From Streptomyces sp. NBC_01198 (GTDB lineage Bacteria > Actinomycetota > Actinomycetes > Streptomycetales > Streptomycetaceae), in the NCBI RefSeq assembly GCF_036010485.1, contig NZ_CP108568.1, positions 6,038,501 to 6,102,500 of the forward strand: a stretch of DNA of 64,000 nucleotides, given 5' to 3'. Positions 26,893-35,463 of this stretch are shown in pieces. The translations under genes and the position numbers were made by a program. The notes below the pieces were generated by a model that was given only the letters and a program-made list of their open reading frames with translations, ran no database searches and was not told where the DNA came from. Numbering within the stretch: the stretch's first letter is position 1; the number at the start of each line of letters is the position of its first letter.

Positions 26893-27834
26893 TCAGCCCT
26901 GTCGCGCCAGGTCGGCGGCTCCGACCAGTCCCGCCTTGCCGCCGAGCTGGGCGGCGAGCACCTGGGCGTGCGGACGCCACTCCCCGCCGATCAGCCAGCG
27001 CCGGAAGGACTTGCGGATCGGGTCGAGGACCAGTTCGCCCTCGTCCGACACGCCGCCGCCGACGATGAAGGCGGACGGGTCGAAGAGCGACGCCAGGTCG
27101 GCGAGCCCCGCACCGGCCCAGCGGGCCAGCTCGCGGAAGGAGTCGATGGCGACCGGGTCGCCCTGCCGGGCGGCGGCGCTGATGTGCCGGCCCTCGATTC
27201 CGTCCACGGTCCCGTCGCCCAGCGCGAGCAGGGCCTCGGCGTTCTCCGGGGTGGCGTTGGCCCGCTGCTTGGCGTAGCGGACCAGGGCGCGGCCGGAGGC
27301 GTACTGCTCCCAGCAGCCCTGGCTGCCGCAGCCGCAGAGCAGCCCGTCCGGCACCACCCGGATGTGGCCGAACTCGGCCGCGACGCCGAACCGGCCGCGG
27401 CGCAGCTTGTTGCCGATGATGATGCCCCCGCCGAGTCCGGTGCCGAGCGTGATGCAGATCACATCGGAGTGACCCTGCCCGGCGCCGAAGCGGTACTCGC
27501 CCCAGGCCGCCGCGTTCGCGTCGTTCTCCACGACGACCGGGAGACCGACGCGCTGTTCGACCTTGTCCTTGAGTGCCTCGTGCCGCCAGTTGATGTTGGG
27601 CGCGAACAGCACGGTGGCACGCTTGTCGTCGACGTAGCCGGCGGCGCCGATGCCGACGGCTTCTATCGTGTGACCGGCGCTGACCTGGCGCACCGCCTCC
27701 ACGATCGCGTCCACGACGCCTTCGGGAGTCGGCGGCGTCGGCACCTTGACGGTCTCAAGAATCGAGCCTTCCTCGTCGACCACTCCGGCCGCGATTTTGG
27801 TGCCGCCGATGTCGACGCCGATGGTGAGTCCCAT
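26893..27834 (-). CDS. glkA: ROK-family glucokinase
   Basis: 313 aa. It phosphorylates glucose to glucose-6-phosphate and, in Streptomyces coelicolor, also mediates carbon catabolite repression. The ATP motif DIGGTK (8-13), the catalytic Asp in ENDAN (D105), EFGH (154-157) and the ROK zinc motif CGCGSQGCWE (C167, C169, C174, E176) are all present. The sequence runs close to S. coelicolor GlkA from memory. It precedes the EEP gene by 4 nt and follows the DUF5304 gene by 54 nt. Confidence 0.94.
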   Translation of the reverse strand: MGLTIGVDIGGTKIAAGVVDEEGSILETVKVPTPPTPEGVVDAIVEAVRQVSAGHTIEAVGIGAAGYVDDKRATVLFAPNINWRHEALKDKVEQRVGLPVVVENDANAAAWGEYRFGAGQGHSDVICITLGTGLGGGIIIGNKLRRGRFGVAAEFGHIRVVPDGLLCGCGSQGCWEQYASGRALVRYAKQRANATPENAEALLALGDGTVDGIEGRHISAAARQGDPVAIDSFRELARWAGAGLADLASLFDPSAFIVGGGVSDEGELVLDPIRKSFRRWLIGGEWRPHAQVLAAQLGGKAGLVGAADLARQG

Positions 27835-27888
27835 GTGTCCCTCAGTTTTCGGTCGATCCCCGCTAAGAGAACCGTACCGGAGAGGGGG

Positions 27889-28287
27889 TCAGTCGAGGTC
27901 GATGTGTTCAGCCGTTGAACGCGAGGAGCCGTCGGCCGAGGTCCAGCGGGATTCCGCTCCGGCCACTGCGGACCGGTATGCGGCCAGCAGTTCGGCCCCG
28001 GCGGCCGTCAGGTGGTCGAAGACGTCGGGGTTCCGCTCCTTGATGGGTTCGACAACAGAACGCAGCTGCGACAGGGCGCCCTGCGCGGCGAGCTGCACCG
28101 TGGGGTTGCGCAGCGCCGCCAGCCGGTCACCGACCGCGTCGCCCACCGCCTCGGCGAAGCGCCGCAGTTCCTCCGCGGCGCTGCCCTGACCCGCCTGCTC
28201 GCGCCGCCTGGCGTGCTCTGCGGCGATGTCCTCGGCGCTGGCCTTCGCCCACGCGTCGGCCTCGGGACGGTCGGTGGCTTCGCTCAT
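27889..28287 (-). CDS. DUF5304-family conserved hypothetical protein
   Basis: 132 aa, hydrophilic and mostly helical. An acidic N-terminal segment is followed by amphipathic helices with an Ala/Leu pattern (AEELRRFAEAVGDAVGDRL, FDHLTAAGAELLAAY). No catalytic motif, membrane segment or signal is visible. It is a common neighbour of glkA in Streptomyces. The ATG at 28287 follows a GGAGC site; the frame extends four codons upstream only through a TTG. Function is unknown. Confidence 0.72.
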   Translation of the reverse strand: MSEATDRPEADAWAKASAEDIAAEHARRREQAGQGSAAEELRRFAEAVGDAVGDRLAALRNPTVQLAAQGALSQLRSVVEPIKERNPDVFDHLTAAGAELLAAYRSAVAGAESRWTSADGSSRSTAEHIDLD

Positions 28288-28376
28288 GATCGGCTCCAAA
28301 CGGCACGCTGCGGTCGGCTGCGTCGGCGTCAGCCCTCCCCGACGACGGTACCCGAACGGCGGCCGGCAGCGGCCGG

Positions 28377-29534
28377 TCAGCGCGGCCAGAGACCGGGATC
28401 GGGTGTGAAACGCACCCGCAGCGCGCCGTCACGCAGCGCCGCCCCGTCCACCGTGCAGCGCCGCAGCGCCGACGGCAGGGGCAGGATCCGCCGGAAACCC
28501 CCGGCGTCCACGACGAGTTCGTCGCCGCGCCTGACCAGGTCGAGACCGTCCTTGGTCGCCCCGGGCAGCGGCAGCGACCACACGAAGTGGCCCTCGTCGC
28601 CGAGCCGGTCCTCCACGGTCCAGGGGTCGCCGCCGATGGCCGGCACGGCGTCGTACGGCACCGCGAGCGACTCCTCGGGCCCCTGCGGTTCCCGCCCCAG
28701 GTGCGGCAGTTCGTACAGCGGCGTGCCGTCCGCGGCGCAGGTCTGTGCCAGCGCCTTGAGGTGGTCCTGCTGGATGCCGGACAGCGCGGCGAGGAAGGGG
28801 TCGGCGGTCCCCGACGGCAGCAGCCGGTTGGCGACGACGGCCGCGGGGCCGAGCCCCTGCAGCGCCAGGCCGGTCCTGGCGGTGCGCAGGACGCCGGCCG
28901 CGTGGGCGCCGGGCTCCAGCACGACCGCCACCGACGTGCCGGGGTCCTCGATCACCGCCTGCACGGAGGCCAGTTCGCGGTCCGCGCGGGCCGCCGCCTC
29001 GTACGCCCACTCGGTGGGCATCGGCACCCCGGCCAGCTGGGCGAGTACCGGTCGCAGGGCGCGGGCCGCCTGCCGGTCGGACGGCAGCAACCTGGCCAGG
29101 TAGCGGCGCAGTTGCTCGGGCAGCGCCAGCAGCGCCACCGCCTCGCGTACCGGCGGCAGGTCGACGACGGCCAGCTCCCACGTCCCGTCGTGGGCCGCGC
29201 GCACCGCCCGCAGCAGCGCCAGTGCCTCCGCGCCGGGCAGCGGGGTCAGCTCCTCCGGGTCGAGCGGGGCCGCACCGAGCAGCGTGAGCAGCGTGCCGCC
29301 GCGGCTCTGCAGGTCGAGCAGCGCGTCCTCGAAGGCGGCCCCGGGGTCGACGGAGGCGACACCGAGCCCGGGGACGGCGCCGGCCAGCGCGGCGGCGGCG
29401 TCCCGGTCGTAGGTCAGCAGCAGCGTGCGGGTGCCGGCCCGGGCCGCCGCGGCGGCCGTCGCGGCGGCGACGGTGGTGCGGCCGGCGCCGCCGGCGCCGG
29501 TGATCAGCAAAGTGCGCGCCGATGCCGCCGGCAT
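28377..29534 (-). CDS. ArsA/GET3-like P-loop ATPase with atypical Walker A
   Basis: 385 aa, SIMIBI-class nucleotide-binding fold (Rv2184c-like). The phosphate loop reads TGAGGAGRTT (12-21), so the terminal lysine of the standard GK[T/S] is Arg 19. A C-terminal beta-rich domain (about 310-385, ending TPDPGLWPR) resembles the ArsA hsp20-like extension. There are no arsenic genes nearby, so arsenite export is unlikely. With the upstream SRPBCC gene (stop TGA and start ATG share one base) it forms a conserved actinobacterial pair suspected in membrane or lipid handling (inference). Confidence 0.8.
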   Translation of the reverse strand: MPAASARTLLITGAGGAGRTTVAAATAAAAARAGTRTLLLTYDRDAAAALAGAVPGLGVASVDPGAAFEDALLDLQSRGGTLLTLLGAAPLDPEELTPLPGAEALALLRAVRAAHDGTWELAVVDLPPVREAVALLALPEQLRRYLARLLPSDRQAARALRPVLAQLAGVPMPTEWAYEAAARADRELASVQAVIEDPGTSVAVVLEPGAHAAGVLRTARTGLALQGLGPAAVVANRLLPSGTADPFLAALSGIQQDHLKALAQTCAADGTPLYELPHLGREPQGPEESLAVPYDAVPAIGGDPWTVEDRLGDEGHFVWSLPLPGATKDGLDLVRRGDELVVDAGGFRRILPLPSALRRCTVDGAALRDGALRVRFTPDPGLWPR

Positions 29535-30034
29535 CAGCCCGTGGTCTCGGCGTCGGCCTCGGCGACGGCGTCGTCCGCGGTGCCGGCGGCGGCGCCTGCG
29601 GCCTCGACCCGCTTCTTCAACCCGGCCAGTGCCCGGTCGATGATGACCTTCTCGGCCTTGCGCTTGATCATGCCCAGCATCGGGATCTTGACGTCCACGG
29701 TGAGCTGGTAGGTGACCTCGGTACGCCGCCCGCCGTCCAGCGGCGCGAGCGCGTAGGAGCCGTCGAGGGTGCGCAGCATCTGCGACCTGACCAGCGACCA
29801 GCGCACCTCGTCCGCGCTGATCCAGGTGTACGCCAGGGTGTGGTCGTCCTTGATCGCGCCGGCGTCGAGCAGCAGCCGCACCTGGCGGGCCCGCCCCTCG
29901 TCGTCGCGGGAGAGCACCTCGGCCTCCTTGACCTCGCCGGTCCACTCCGGGTAGCGGTCGAAGTCGGCGATGACGCCCATGACGGCGGTCGGGGCCGCCT
30001 CGATGGTGATGCTCGACCGTGTGTGTTCCGCCAT
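29534..30034 (-). CDS. SRPBCC (polyketide cyclase/START-like) lipid-binding-fold protein
   Basis: 166 aa, a helix-grip fold (about 5-145) with the expected EAAPTAVMGVIADFDRYPEW start and a hydrophobic cavity pattern; the C-terminal 20 residues are Ala/Asp/Glu-rich. It is the counterpart of M. tuberculosis Rv2185c (TB16.3). GGAGGG precedes the ATG. It is translationally linked to the ArsA-like ATPase. The fold binds hydrophobic ligands in many relatives; the ligand here is unknown. Confidence 0.87.
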   Translation of the reverse strand: MAEHTRSSITIEAAPTAVMGVIADFDRYPEWTGEVKEAEVLSRDDEGRARQVRLLLDAGAIKDDHTLAYTWISADEVRWSLVRSQMLRTLDGSYALAPLDGGRRTEVTYQLTVDVKIPMLGMIKRKAEKVIIDRALAGLKKRVEAAGAAAGTADDAVAEADAETTG

Positions 30035-30157
30035 CGCCGTGGCCCTCCGGACTACTGGTGCAGGATGCTGCGTGGAGCGTGCTGGGGAGTCTGCTGAGAG
30101 GCTATCGCGCCCAGGTCGTGAGGCTGCCATCACAGCGGCCGCGGTTCGCGGGGCGGG

Positions 30158-30919
30158 TCACCACTCCATGACCCACGGGGTGCGGGTGTGGTTGAAGTGG
30201 CCGACGTTGACGCACTCGGTGCGGCCGATCCGGGTGCGGGCGACGAGCGGCTGGTGGACGTGCCCGAAGAGCGCGTACTTCGGCTGCACGCTGCGGACCG
30301 CGTCGAGCAGCGCCTGGCTGCCGCGCTCGAAGCGCCGGGCGGTGGTGTCGTAGCAGAGCTCGGGAATGGCCGGCGGGATGTGCGAGCACAGCACGTCGAC
30401 CGGGCCCAGGGCGGCGACCTTGGCGGCGTAGTCCTCGTCGCTGACCTCGTAGGGGGTGCGCATCGCGGTGTGCAGGCCGCCGCCGACGAAGCCGAAGACC
30501 CGGCCGCCGATCTCCGCGGTGGCGCCGTCGAGCACGGTGGTGCCGGGGCCCGCGTACTCGTGCCAGAGGTCCGGCACGTCGACGTTGCCGTAGGTGGCGT
30601 AGGTCGGCGTCGGGAAGGCGGCGAAGAGCTCGGTGTACTGCTTGCGCACCGCCGCCTCGATGGCGCCGCGCCGGTCGACACCCGACCACAGCTGCGCGTT
30701 GAGCCTGCGGGCGTCCTCGAAGCGGCGGGCGGTGCGCAGCTCGACCATCCGGTCGGCGTTCTCCACGCCGAACAGGTCGGGGAAGATGCCCCGGGAGTGG
30801 TCGGCGTAGTCCAGGAAGAGCACCAGGTCGCCCAGGCAGACCAGCGCGTCGGCGCCCCGGCCGGCCCGCGCCAGCGCCTCGGCCGCACCATGGACATCGC
30901 TCACCACATGCACCCGCAT
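30158..30919 (-). CDS. Metallophosphoesterase
   Basis: 253 aa, calcineurin-like phosphoesterase fold. Metal-binding motifs are SDVHG (D8, H10), CLGDLV (Asp), YGNVD (Asn), SHIPP (His) and FGHVHQP (the C-terminal GHxH pair). An insertion of about 60 residues (about 45-105) after the GD motif distinguishes it from short MPEs. Substrate unknown. A -10 box immediately before the ATG suggests a leaderless start and the head of the minus-strand series running to 26142. Confidence 0.85.
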   Translation of the reverse strand: MRVHVVSDVHGAAEALARAGRGADALVCLGDLVLFLDYADHSRGIFPDLFGVENADRMVELRTARRFEDARRLNAQLWSGVDRRGAIEAAVRKQYTELFAAFPTPTYATYGNVDVPDLWHEYAGPGTTVLDGATAEIGGRVFGFVGGGLHTAMRTPYEVSDEDYAAKVAALGPVDVLCSHIPPAIPELCYDTTARRFERGSQALLDAVRSVQPKYALFGHVHQPLVARTRIGRTECVNVGHFNHTRTPWVMEW

Positions 30920-30925
30920 GCGGCC

Positions 30926-30931
30926 ACTTTA
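30926..30931 (-). promoter_or_regulatory. -10 box of a predicted leaderless metallophosphoesterase transcript
   Basis: On the minus strand TAAAGT, within TATAAAGT, ends 6 nt before the ATG at 30919. Confidence 0.55.
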
Positions 30932-31147
30932 TAGCGCCGGGGACGGTCGGTTCCGCTCGCGGGTCACCTGCGGATCGGGCGCCGTCTGGTCTAGTCTTCC
31001 GGGCATGGATGCCCCCGCTCCGGCCGGCGTGTGATGCAGGGAACATCTTGTCGTGCCCCCCTGTCGCCGGAGCCCTACCGATGGGTAACGTCCAGCCCGT
31101 CCATCGTCCCTCCGGGTGCGCCGCGGCACCGATGAGGAGCAGTCGTC

Positions 31148-32944
31148 TTGCGTGAGTTCAGCCTTCCGGCTCTGTACGAGGTCCCCGCGGGCGGCAATCT
31201 GACGGACCTGATCCGCCGCAACGCCGCCCAGCACCCCGACACCGCGGTCATCGGCCGCAAGGATTCCGCCGGCCACTGGCAGGACGTCACCGCCACCCGC
31301 TTCCTCGCCGAGGTGCGGGCCGCCGCCCGCGGGCTGATCGCCGAAGGCGTCCAGCCGGGCGACCGCGTCGCACTGCTGTCCAGGACGCGCTACGAGTGGA
31401 CGCTGCTCGACTTCGCGATCTGGAGCGCCGGCGCGGTCAGCGTCCCGGTCTACGAGACGTCGTCGGCCGCCCAGCTCGAATGGATACTCGCCGACTCCGG
31501 CGCGGTCGCCGTCCTGGTGGAATCCGACCTGCACGAAAGGTCGGTGGAGTCGGTACGCGTACGGCTGCCGCAGCTCAAGCACGTCTGGCGGATCGACACC
31601 GGCGCGATCGAGGCGCTGGGCGCGGCCGGCGGCGACATCTCCGACGCGGTGCTCGACGAGCGCGGCGCCGCGGCGAACGCCGACTCGCCGGCGACCATCG
31701 TCTACACCTCCGGCACCACCGGCCGCCCCAAGGGCTGCGTGCTCAGCCACCGCAGCTTCTTCGCCGAGTGCGGCAACGTCCTGGAACGCCTCGCCCCGCT
31801 CTTCCGCACCGGCGAGTCCTCGGTGCTGCTCTTCCTGCCGCTGGCCCACGTCTTCGGGCGGCTGATCGAGGTCGCCAGCGTGATGGCGCCGGTCAGGCTC
31901 GGCCACGTACCCGACGTCAAGCAGCTCACCGAGGACCTGCGGGGCTTCAGGCCCACCCTGGTCCTCGGGGTGCCGCGGGTCTTCGAGAAGGTCTACAACA
32001 CCGCGCGGGCCACCGCCGAGGCCCGCGGCAAGGGCAAGCTCTTCGACCGGGCGGCGGCCACCGCGATCGACTACAGCCGCGCCCTGGACACGCCGGCCGG
32101 GCCCTCGGTGCGGCTGCGCCTCACCCACAAGGTCTTCGACCGGCTGGTCTACGCCAAGCTCCGCGCGGTGCTCGGCGGCCGGGCCACCCACGCCGTTTCC
32201 GGCGGCGCCCCGCTCGGCGAGCGCCTCGGCCACTTCTACCGCGGTATCGGCTTCACCGTGCTGGAGGGCTACGGCCTGACCGAGTCCTGCGCGGCCACCG
32301 CCTTCAACCCCTGGGACCGCCCGAAGATCGGCACGGTCGGCCAGCCGCTGCCCGGCTCCACGATCCGCATCGCCGACGACGGCGAGGTGCTGCTGTACGG
32401 CGAGCACCTCTTCACCGGCTACTGGAACAACGAGCCGGCCACCGCCGAGGCGATGGCCGACGGCTGGTTCCACACCGGCGACCTCGGCGCGCTGGACGAG
32501 GACGGCTACCTGTCCATCACCGGCCGCAAGAAGGAGATCCTGGTCACCGCCGGCGGCAAGAACGTCGCGCCCGCGGTGATCGAGGACCGGATCAGGGCCG
32601 ACGCGCTGATCGCCGAGTGCATGGTCGTCGGCGACGCCCGCCCCTTCGTGGCCGCGCTGATCACCCTGGACGAGGACTTCCTGCCCCAGTGGGCGGCCCA
32701 GCACGGCAAGTCAGGGCGGACCGCCGCCGAGCTGTCCGGCGACCCCGACCTGCTGGCCGCCGTCCAGCACGCGGTGGACGAGGGCAACGCGGCGGTCTCG
32801 CAGGCCGAGTCGGTCCGCAGGTTCCGCGTCCTCACGTCGCAGTTCACCGAGGACTCCGGGCACCTCACGCCGTCGATGAAGCTCCGGCGCAGCGTGGTGC
32901 TCGCGGAGTTCGGAGCCGAGGTCGAGGCGCTCTACGCGCGCTGA
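31148..32944 (+). CDS. Long-chain fatty-acid--CoA ligase (FadD15-like)
   Basis: 598 aa, ANL superfamily. It activates fatty acids to acyl-CoA through an acyl-adenylate. The ATP loop YTSGTTGRPKG lies at 186-196; EGYGLTESCA (A5), GWFHTGDLG (A7) and the C-terminal lysine motif GRKKEILVTAGGKN (A10) are present. The start is a TTG with a GAGGAG site upstream, and the N-terminus REFSLPALYEVPA is characteristic of the Streptomyces orthologue. M. tuberculosis FadD15 (Rv2187) has the same neighbours (pimB, SRPBCC, ArsA-like). It is convergent with the next gene over a GC palindrome. Confidence 0.93.
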   Translation: MREFSLPALYEVPAGGNLTDLIRRNAAQHPDTAVIGRKDSAGHWQDVTATRFLAEVRAAARGLIAEGVQPGDRVALLSRTRYEWTLLDFAIWSAGAVSVPVYETSSAAQLEWILADSGAVAVLVESDLHERSVESVRVRLPQLKHVWRIDTGAIEALGAAGGDISDAVLDERGAAANADSPATIVYTSGTTGRPKGCVLSHRSFFAECGNVLERLAPLFRTGESSVLLFLPLAHVFGRLIEVASVMAPVRLGHVPDVKQLTEDLRGFRPTLVLGVPRVFEKVYNTARATAEARGKGKLFDRAAATAIDYSRALDTPAGPSVRLRLTHKVFDRLVYAKLRAVLGGRATHAVSGGAPLGERLGHFYRGIGFTVLEGYGLTESCAATAFNPWDRPKIGTVGQPLPGSTIRIADDGEVLLYGEHLFTGYWNNEPATAEAMADGWFHTGDLGALDEDGYLSITGRKKEILVTAGGKNVAPAVIEDRIRADALIAECMVVGDARPFVAALITLDEDFLPQWAAQHGKSGRTAAELSGDPDLLAAVQHAVDEGNAAVSQAESVRRFRVLTSQFTEDSGHLTPSMKLRRSVVLAEFGAEVEALYAR

Positions 32945-32962
32945 GCCCCGGCCGGCCGGGGC
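32945..32962. terminator. Perfect 18-nt palindrome between convergent genes
   Basis: GCCCCGGCCGGCCGGGGC sits directly after the ligase stop and 8 nt before the neighbour's stop. It is a likely bidirectional terminator or transcript end. Confidence 0.5.
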
Positions 32963-32970
32963 CGGCCCCG

Positions 32971-33510
32971 TCAGACGACGGCGCCGCGGCCCGGGTCGTC
33001 GTCGTCCTCCTCGTCGGTGCTCATCCGCGCGACCAGCGTGGCGAAGCCGCCGAGGAAGCCGCCGACGCCCAACGTGACGGCCCACCAGGTCAGTTCGATC
33101 TGCAGCAGGACGAAGGCGAGCAGCAGCAGCGGGCCGCCGAGCACCGCGATCCAGGCGAATTTGGTGGTGACGTCCGCGTCCGGCAGCGGCGGCGGCTCGG
33201 GCGGCACGAAATGCGCCTCGTCCTCGTCGTCGGCCAGCTCGTAGTCGCGCGGCCCGCTGATCACCGGGTGGATCACGATCGTCCGGTCAGCGGGCGGCGG
33301 CGCCGTGGTGACCGCCGCGGGGTCGGTCGGGTCGGGGTCGGCCGCCTGCGCCGGGACGTTCTCCGCCTCGGGCCAGGCCGCGGCCGTGGCCGGCTCCGGG
33401 TCGTTGTCGTAGCCGGCGATCAGCGCGGCCCAGACCGCGTCCTCGTCCAGCGGCGGGCGGGGCGGCTCCTCCTCGTGCGGGGCGGTGCCCTCGTCCTCGC
33501 GGTCAGCCAC
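32971..33510 (-). CDS. Conserved actinobacterial membrane protein with acidic cytosolic region
   Basis: 179 aa. A long acidic and Pro-rich N-terminal region (1-118, containing FVPPEPPPLP) is followed by two transmembrane helices (about 119-138 and 141-163) and an acidic tail (EEDDDDPG). No enzyme motif. The GTG start lies inside the esterase gene's end (8-nt overlap), so the two are cotranscribed. Function is unknown. Confidence 0.72.
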   Translation of the reverse strand: MADREDEGTAPHEEEPPRPPLDEDAVWAALIAGYDNDPEPATAAAWPEAENVPAQAADPDPTDPAAVTTAPPPADRTIVIHPVISGPRDYELADDEDEAHFVPPEPPPLPDADVTTKFAWIAVLGGPLLLLAFVLLQIELTWWAVTLGVGGFLGGFATLVARMSTDEEDDDDPGRGAVV

Positions 33511-34297
33511 CGGCTGTGCCCCCCTTCACCGCGTTGCCGGCCGCGCCCGCACCGGCCGACAGCCGCTCGACGAACGCGTAGGACTCCGCGAAGATCCGCT
33601 CCGCGTCGTGGTCCAGGGTCGCCACGTGGAAGCTGCGCTCCAGCACCTTCTCCGTGACGTCCGTGGAGGACACCGCGCCCAGCACCACCGTCGAGTTCGA
33701 CGGGTGCACCACGTGGTCGACGCGGCTGTGCAGCAGCAGCAAGGGCTGCGTGACCTGCGGCAGCGCCGGTCTGACGACCCGCCAGAGCCGGGTCAGCGAG
33801 TGCACCGCACGCAGCGGGGTGCGGTCGTAGCCGAGCTCGCCGCCGCCTTCGAGCGCGATGTCGTTGGCGATGCCCTTCACCGAGGGGACCACCCGGCTCA
33901 GCGCGCCCACCACCTTCAGCTGCGCGCTGTCGGCCTTCACCGACGGATTGACCAGGATCAGGCCGCTGATCTGGGCGCCGTGCCTGGCGGCCAGCCGCAG
34001 CGCCAGGGTGCCGCCCATCGACAGGCCGCCAACGAAGACTCGCGAGCAGCGGTCCGTCAGCTCGCCCAGCGCCCGGTCCACCTCGGCGTACCAGTCCTGC
34101 CAGCCGGTCAGCTGCATGTCCTGCCAGCGGGTGCCGTGCCCCGGCAGCAGGGGTACGGACACGGTCAGCCCGCGCTCCGCCAGATACTGGCCCCAGGGGC
34201 GCAGGGACTGCGGCGAGCCGGTGAATCCGTGGCAGAGCAGCACGCCGATCTCGCCGCCGTCATGGCGGTACGGCTCGGCTCCAGGCATGAGCGGCAC
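33503..34297 (-). CDS. Alpha/beta-hydrolase (carboxylesterase/monoacylglycerol-lipase-like)
   Basis: 264 aa. Motifs: LCHGFTGSPQS (oxyanion-hole region), nucleophile elbow GLSMGG, Asp in HSRVDHVV and His in RSFHVATLDHD, a complete Ser-Asp-His triad. It most resembles Est30-type carboxylesterases. The GTG at 34297 is preferred to the ATG three codons later because AGGAG lies 7 nt upstream, giving MPLMPGAEPYRH like other Streptomyces members. It lies between acyl-CoA ligase and acyltransferase genes, consistent with lipid turnover (inference). Confidence 0.88.
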   Translation of the reverse strand: MPLMPGAEPYRHDGGEIGVLLCHGFTGSPQSLRPWGQYLAERGLTVSVPLLPGHGTRWQDMQLTGWQDWYAEVDRALGELTDRCSRVFVGGLSMGGTLALRLAARHGAQISGLILVNPSVKADSAQLKVVGALSRVVPSVKGIANDIALEGGGELGYDRTPLRAVHSLTRLWRVVRPALPQVTQPLLLLHSRVDHVVHPSNSTVVLGAVSSTDVTEKVLERSFHVATLDHDAERIFAESYAFVERLSAGAGAAGNAVKGGTAGG

Positions 34298-34467
34298 CGT
34301 GGGTCTCCTGTTCGAGGGCGTGAAACCGCGTACGCGGGTACACGAGGTACACGGAGGTCGGACGTTCAGCGTACGCGGCCGCGATACCAAGCGGTAAGCC
34401 CCATCGCAACCAGCCGGAGCCGCCTGCTGGCGTTAAGGTCGGTGCGTCGGCTACAGGAGGTCCGAGG

Positions 34468-35178
34468 TTGTTCTACGGCGCGATGAAGATCGCCATCGGC
34501 TCGCCCCTCAAGGCGGCCTTTCGACCCTGGGTCGAAGGTCTTGAGCACATCCCGCACGACGGTCCCGCGATCCTCGCGAGCAATCACCTGTCCTTCTCGG
34601 ACTCCTTCTTCCTGCCCGCGGTCCTCGACCGCAAGGTCACCTTCATCGCCAAGGAGGAGTACTTCACCTCGCCGGGCGTCAAGGGGAAGCTGACCGCCGC
34701 GTTCTTCAAGGGCGTCGGGCAGCTCCCGGTCGACCGCTCCGGCGCCCGCGGCGCCGGCGAGGCCGCGGTCAAGAGCGGGGTCGCCGTACTGGCGCGCGGC
34801 GAGCTCTTCGGGATCTACCCCGAGGGCACCCGCTCGCCCGACGGCCGCCTCTACCGGGGCAAGCCGGGCGGCCTGGCGCGGGTCGCGCTGGCCAGCGGGG
34901 CGCCGGTGATCCCGGTGGCGATGATCGACACGGAGAAGGTGCAGCCGGTGGGGAAGGTCATGCCGAAGCTGTCCGTACGCCCCGGTATCAGGATCGGCAA
35001 GCCGCTGGACTTCTCCCGCTACCACGGCATGGAGGGCGACCGCTTCATCCTGCGGTCGGTCACCGACGAGGTCATGTACGAGATCATGAAGCTGTCCGGG
35101 CAGGAGTACGTGGACGTCTACGCGACGGCGGCCAAACGGCAACTGGCCGCGGCCCAGGCGGCTGCGCCGCAGCAGTAA
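34468..35178 (+). CDS. 1-acyl-sn-glycerol-3-phosphate acyltransferase (PlsC family)
   Basis: 236 aa. It acylates lysophosphatidate at the membrane to make phosphatidate. The catalytic HX4D box is NHLSFSDS (about 41-48), the substrate-binding block is GIYPEGTRSPDG, and the VIPVAMID block follows. The TTG at 34468 is chosen because AGGAGG lies 7 nt upstream; an ATG five codons later is possible. M. tuberculosis Rv2182c is the positional equivalent. A hairpin terminator starts just after the stop. Confidence 0.92.
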   Translation: MFYGAMKIAIGSPLKAAFRPWVEGLEHIPHDGPAILASNHLSFSDSFFLPAVLDRKVTFIAKEEYFTSPGVKGKLTAAFFKGVGQLPVDRSGARGAGEAAVKSGVAVLARGELFGIYPEGTRSPDGRLYRGKPGGLARVALASGAPVIPVAMIDTEKVQPVGKVMPKLSVRPGIRIGKPLDFSRYHGMEGDRFILRSVTDEVMYEIMKLSGQEYVDVYATAAKRQLAAAQAAAPQQ

Positions 35179-35180
35179 GG

Positions 35181-35205
35181 GGGCACCCCTTCCGCCGGGG
35201 TGCCC
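35181..35205 (+). terminator. Hairpin after the acyltransferase gene
   Basis: GGGCACCCC (35181-35189) pairs with GGGGTGCCC (35197-35205), 7-nt loop, no strong T-run. Confidence 0.6.
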
Positions 35206-35254
35206 TATCCCCGGGCGCGGGGGTGCGGCTCCCCCCTGGCAGGGGGTGCCACCC

Positions 35255-35383
35255 AGGGGTGCGGGGAACTGCGCGCTCAGCCACCCACTGGCCGGTCGTC
35301 CGGACGCGACAGCAACTGCCCTTTTGGGTCGGTGACGACCCGCGCCCCGGTGGTGGGCTTGTCGCGCAGTTCCCCGCGCCCCT
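35255..35383. repeat. Inverted pair of a dispersed repeat (GGGGAACTGCGCG family)
   Basis: Arm 35255-35275 (centre GCGGGGAACTGCGCG) and arm 35363-35383 are reverse complements at 20 of 21 positions. The interior also carries GCGACAGCAACTGCC, which recurs with one change (GCGACAGCAAGTGCC) in the tandem array at 51.9-52.2 kb. Both elements therefore belong to one repeat family. It lies between acyltransferase and macS, where no gene is seen. Confidence 0.7.
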
Positions 35384-35463
35384 GACGGGCGCCCCTCGCG
35401 GAAGCGCACCCCCGGGCGGGAGGGGGCCGTTAGGGTGGGGCGGCCGGGGGAAGGGGGTCGCGG

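Noticed and set aside
28377-29534. Arsenite-efflux ATPase
   Set aside because: There is no arsB, arsC or arsR nearby, and the Walker A motif is atypical; the context points to the Rv2184c-like group.
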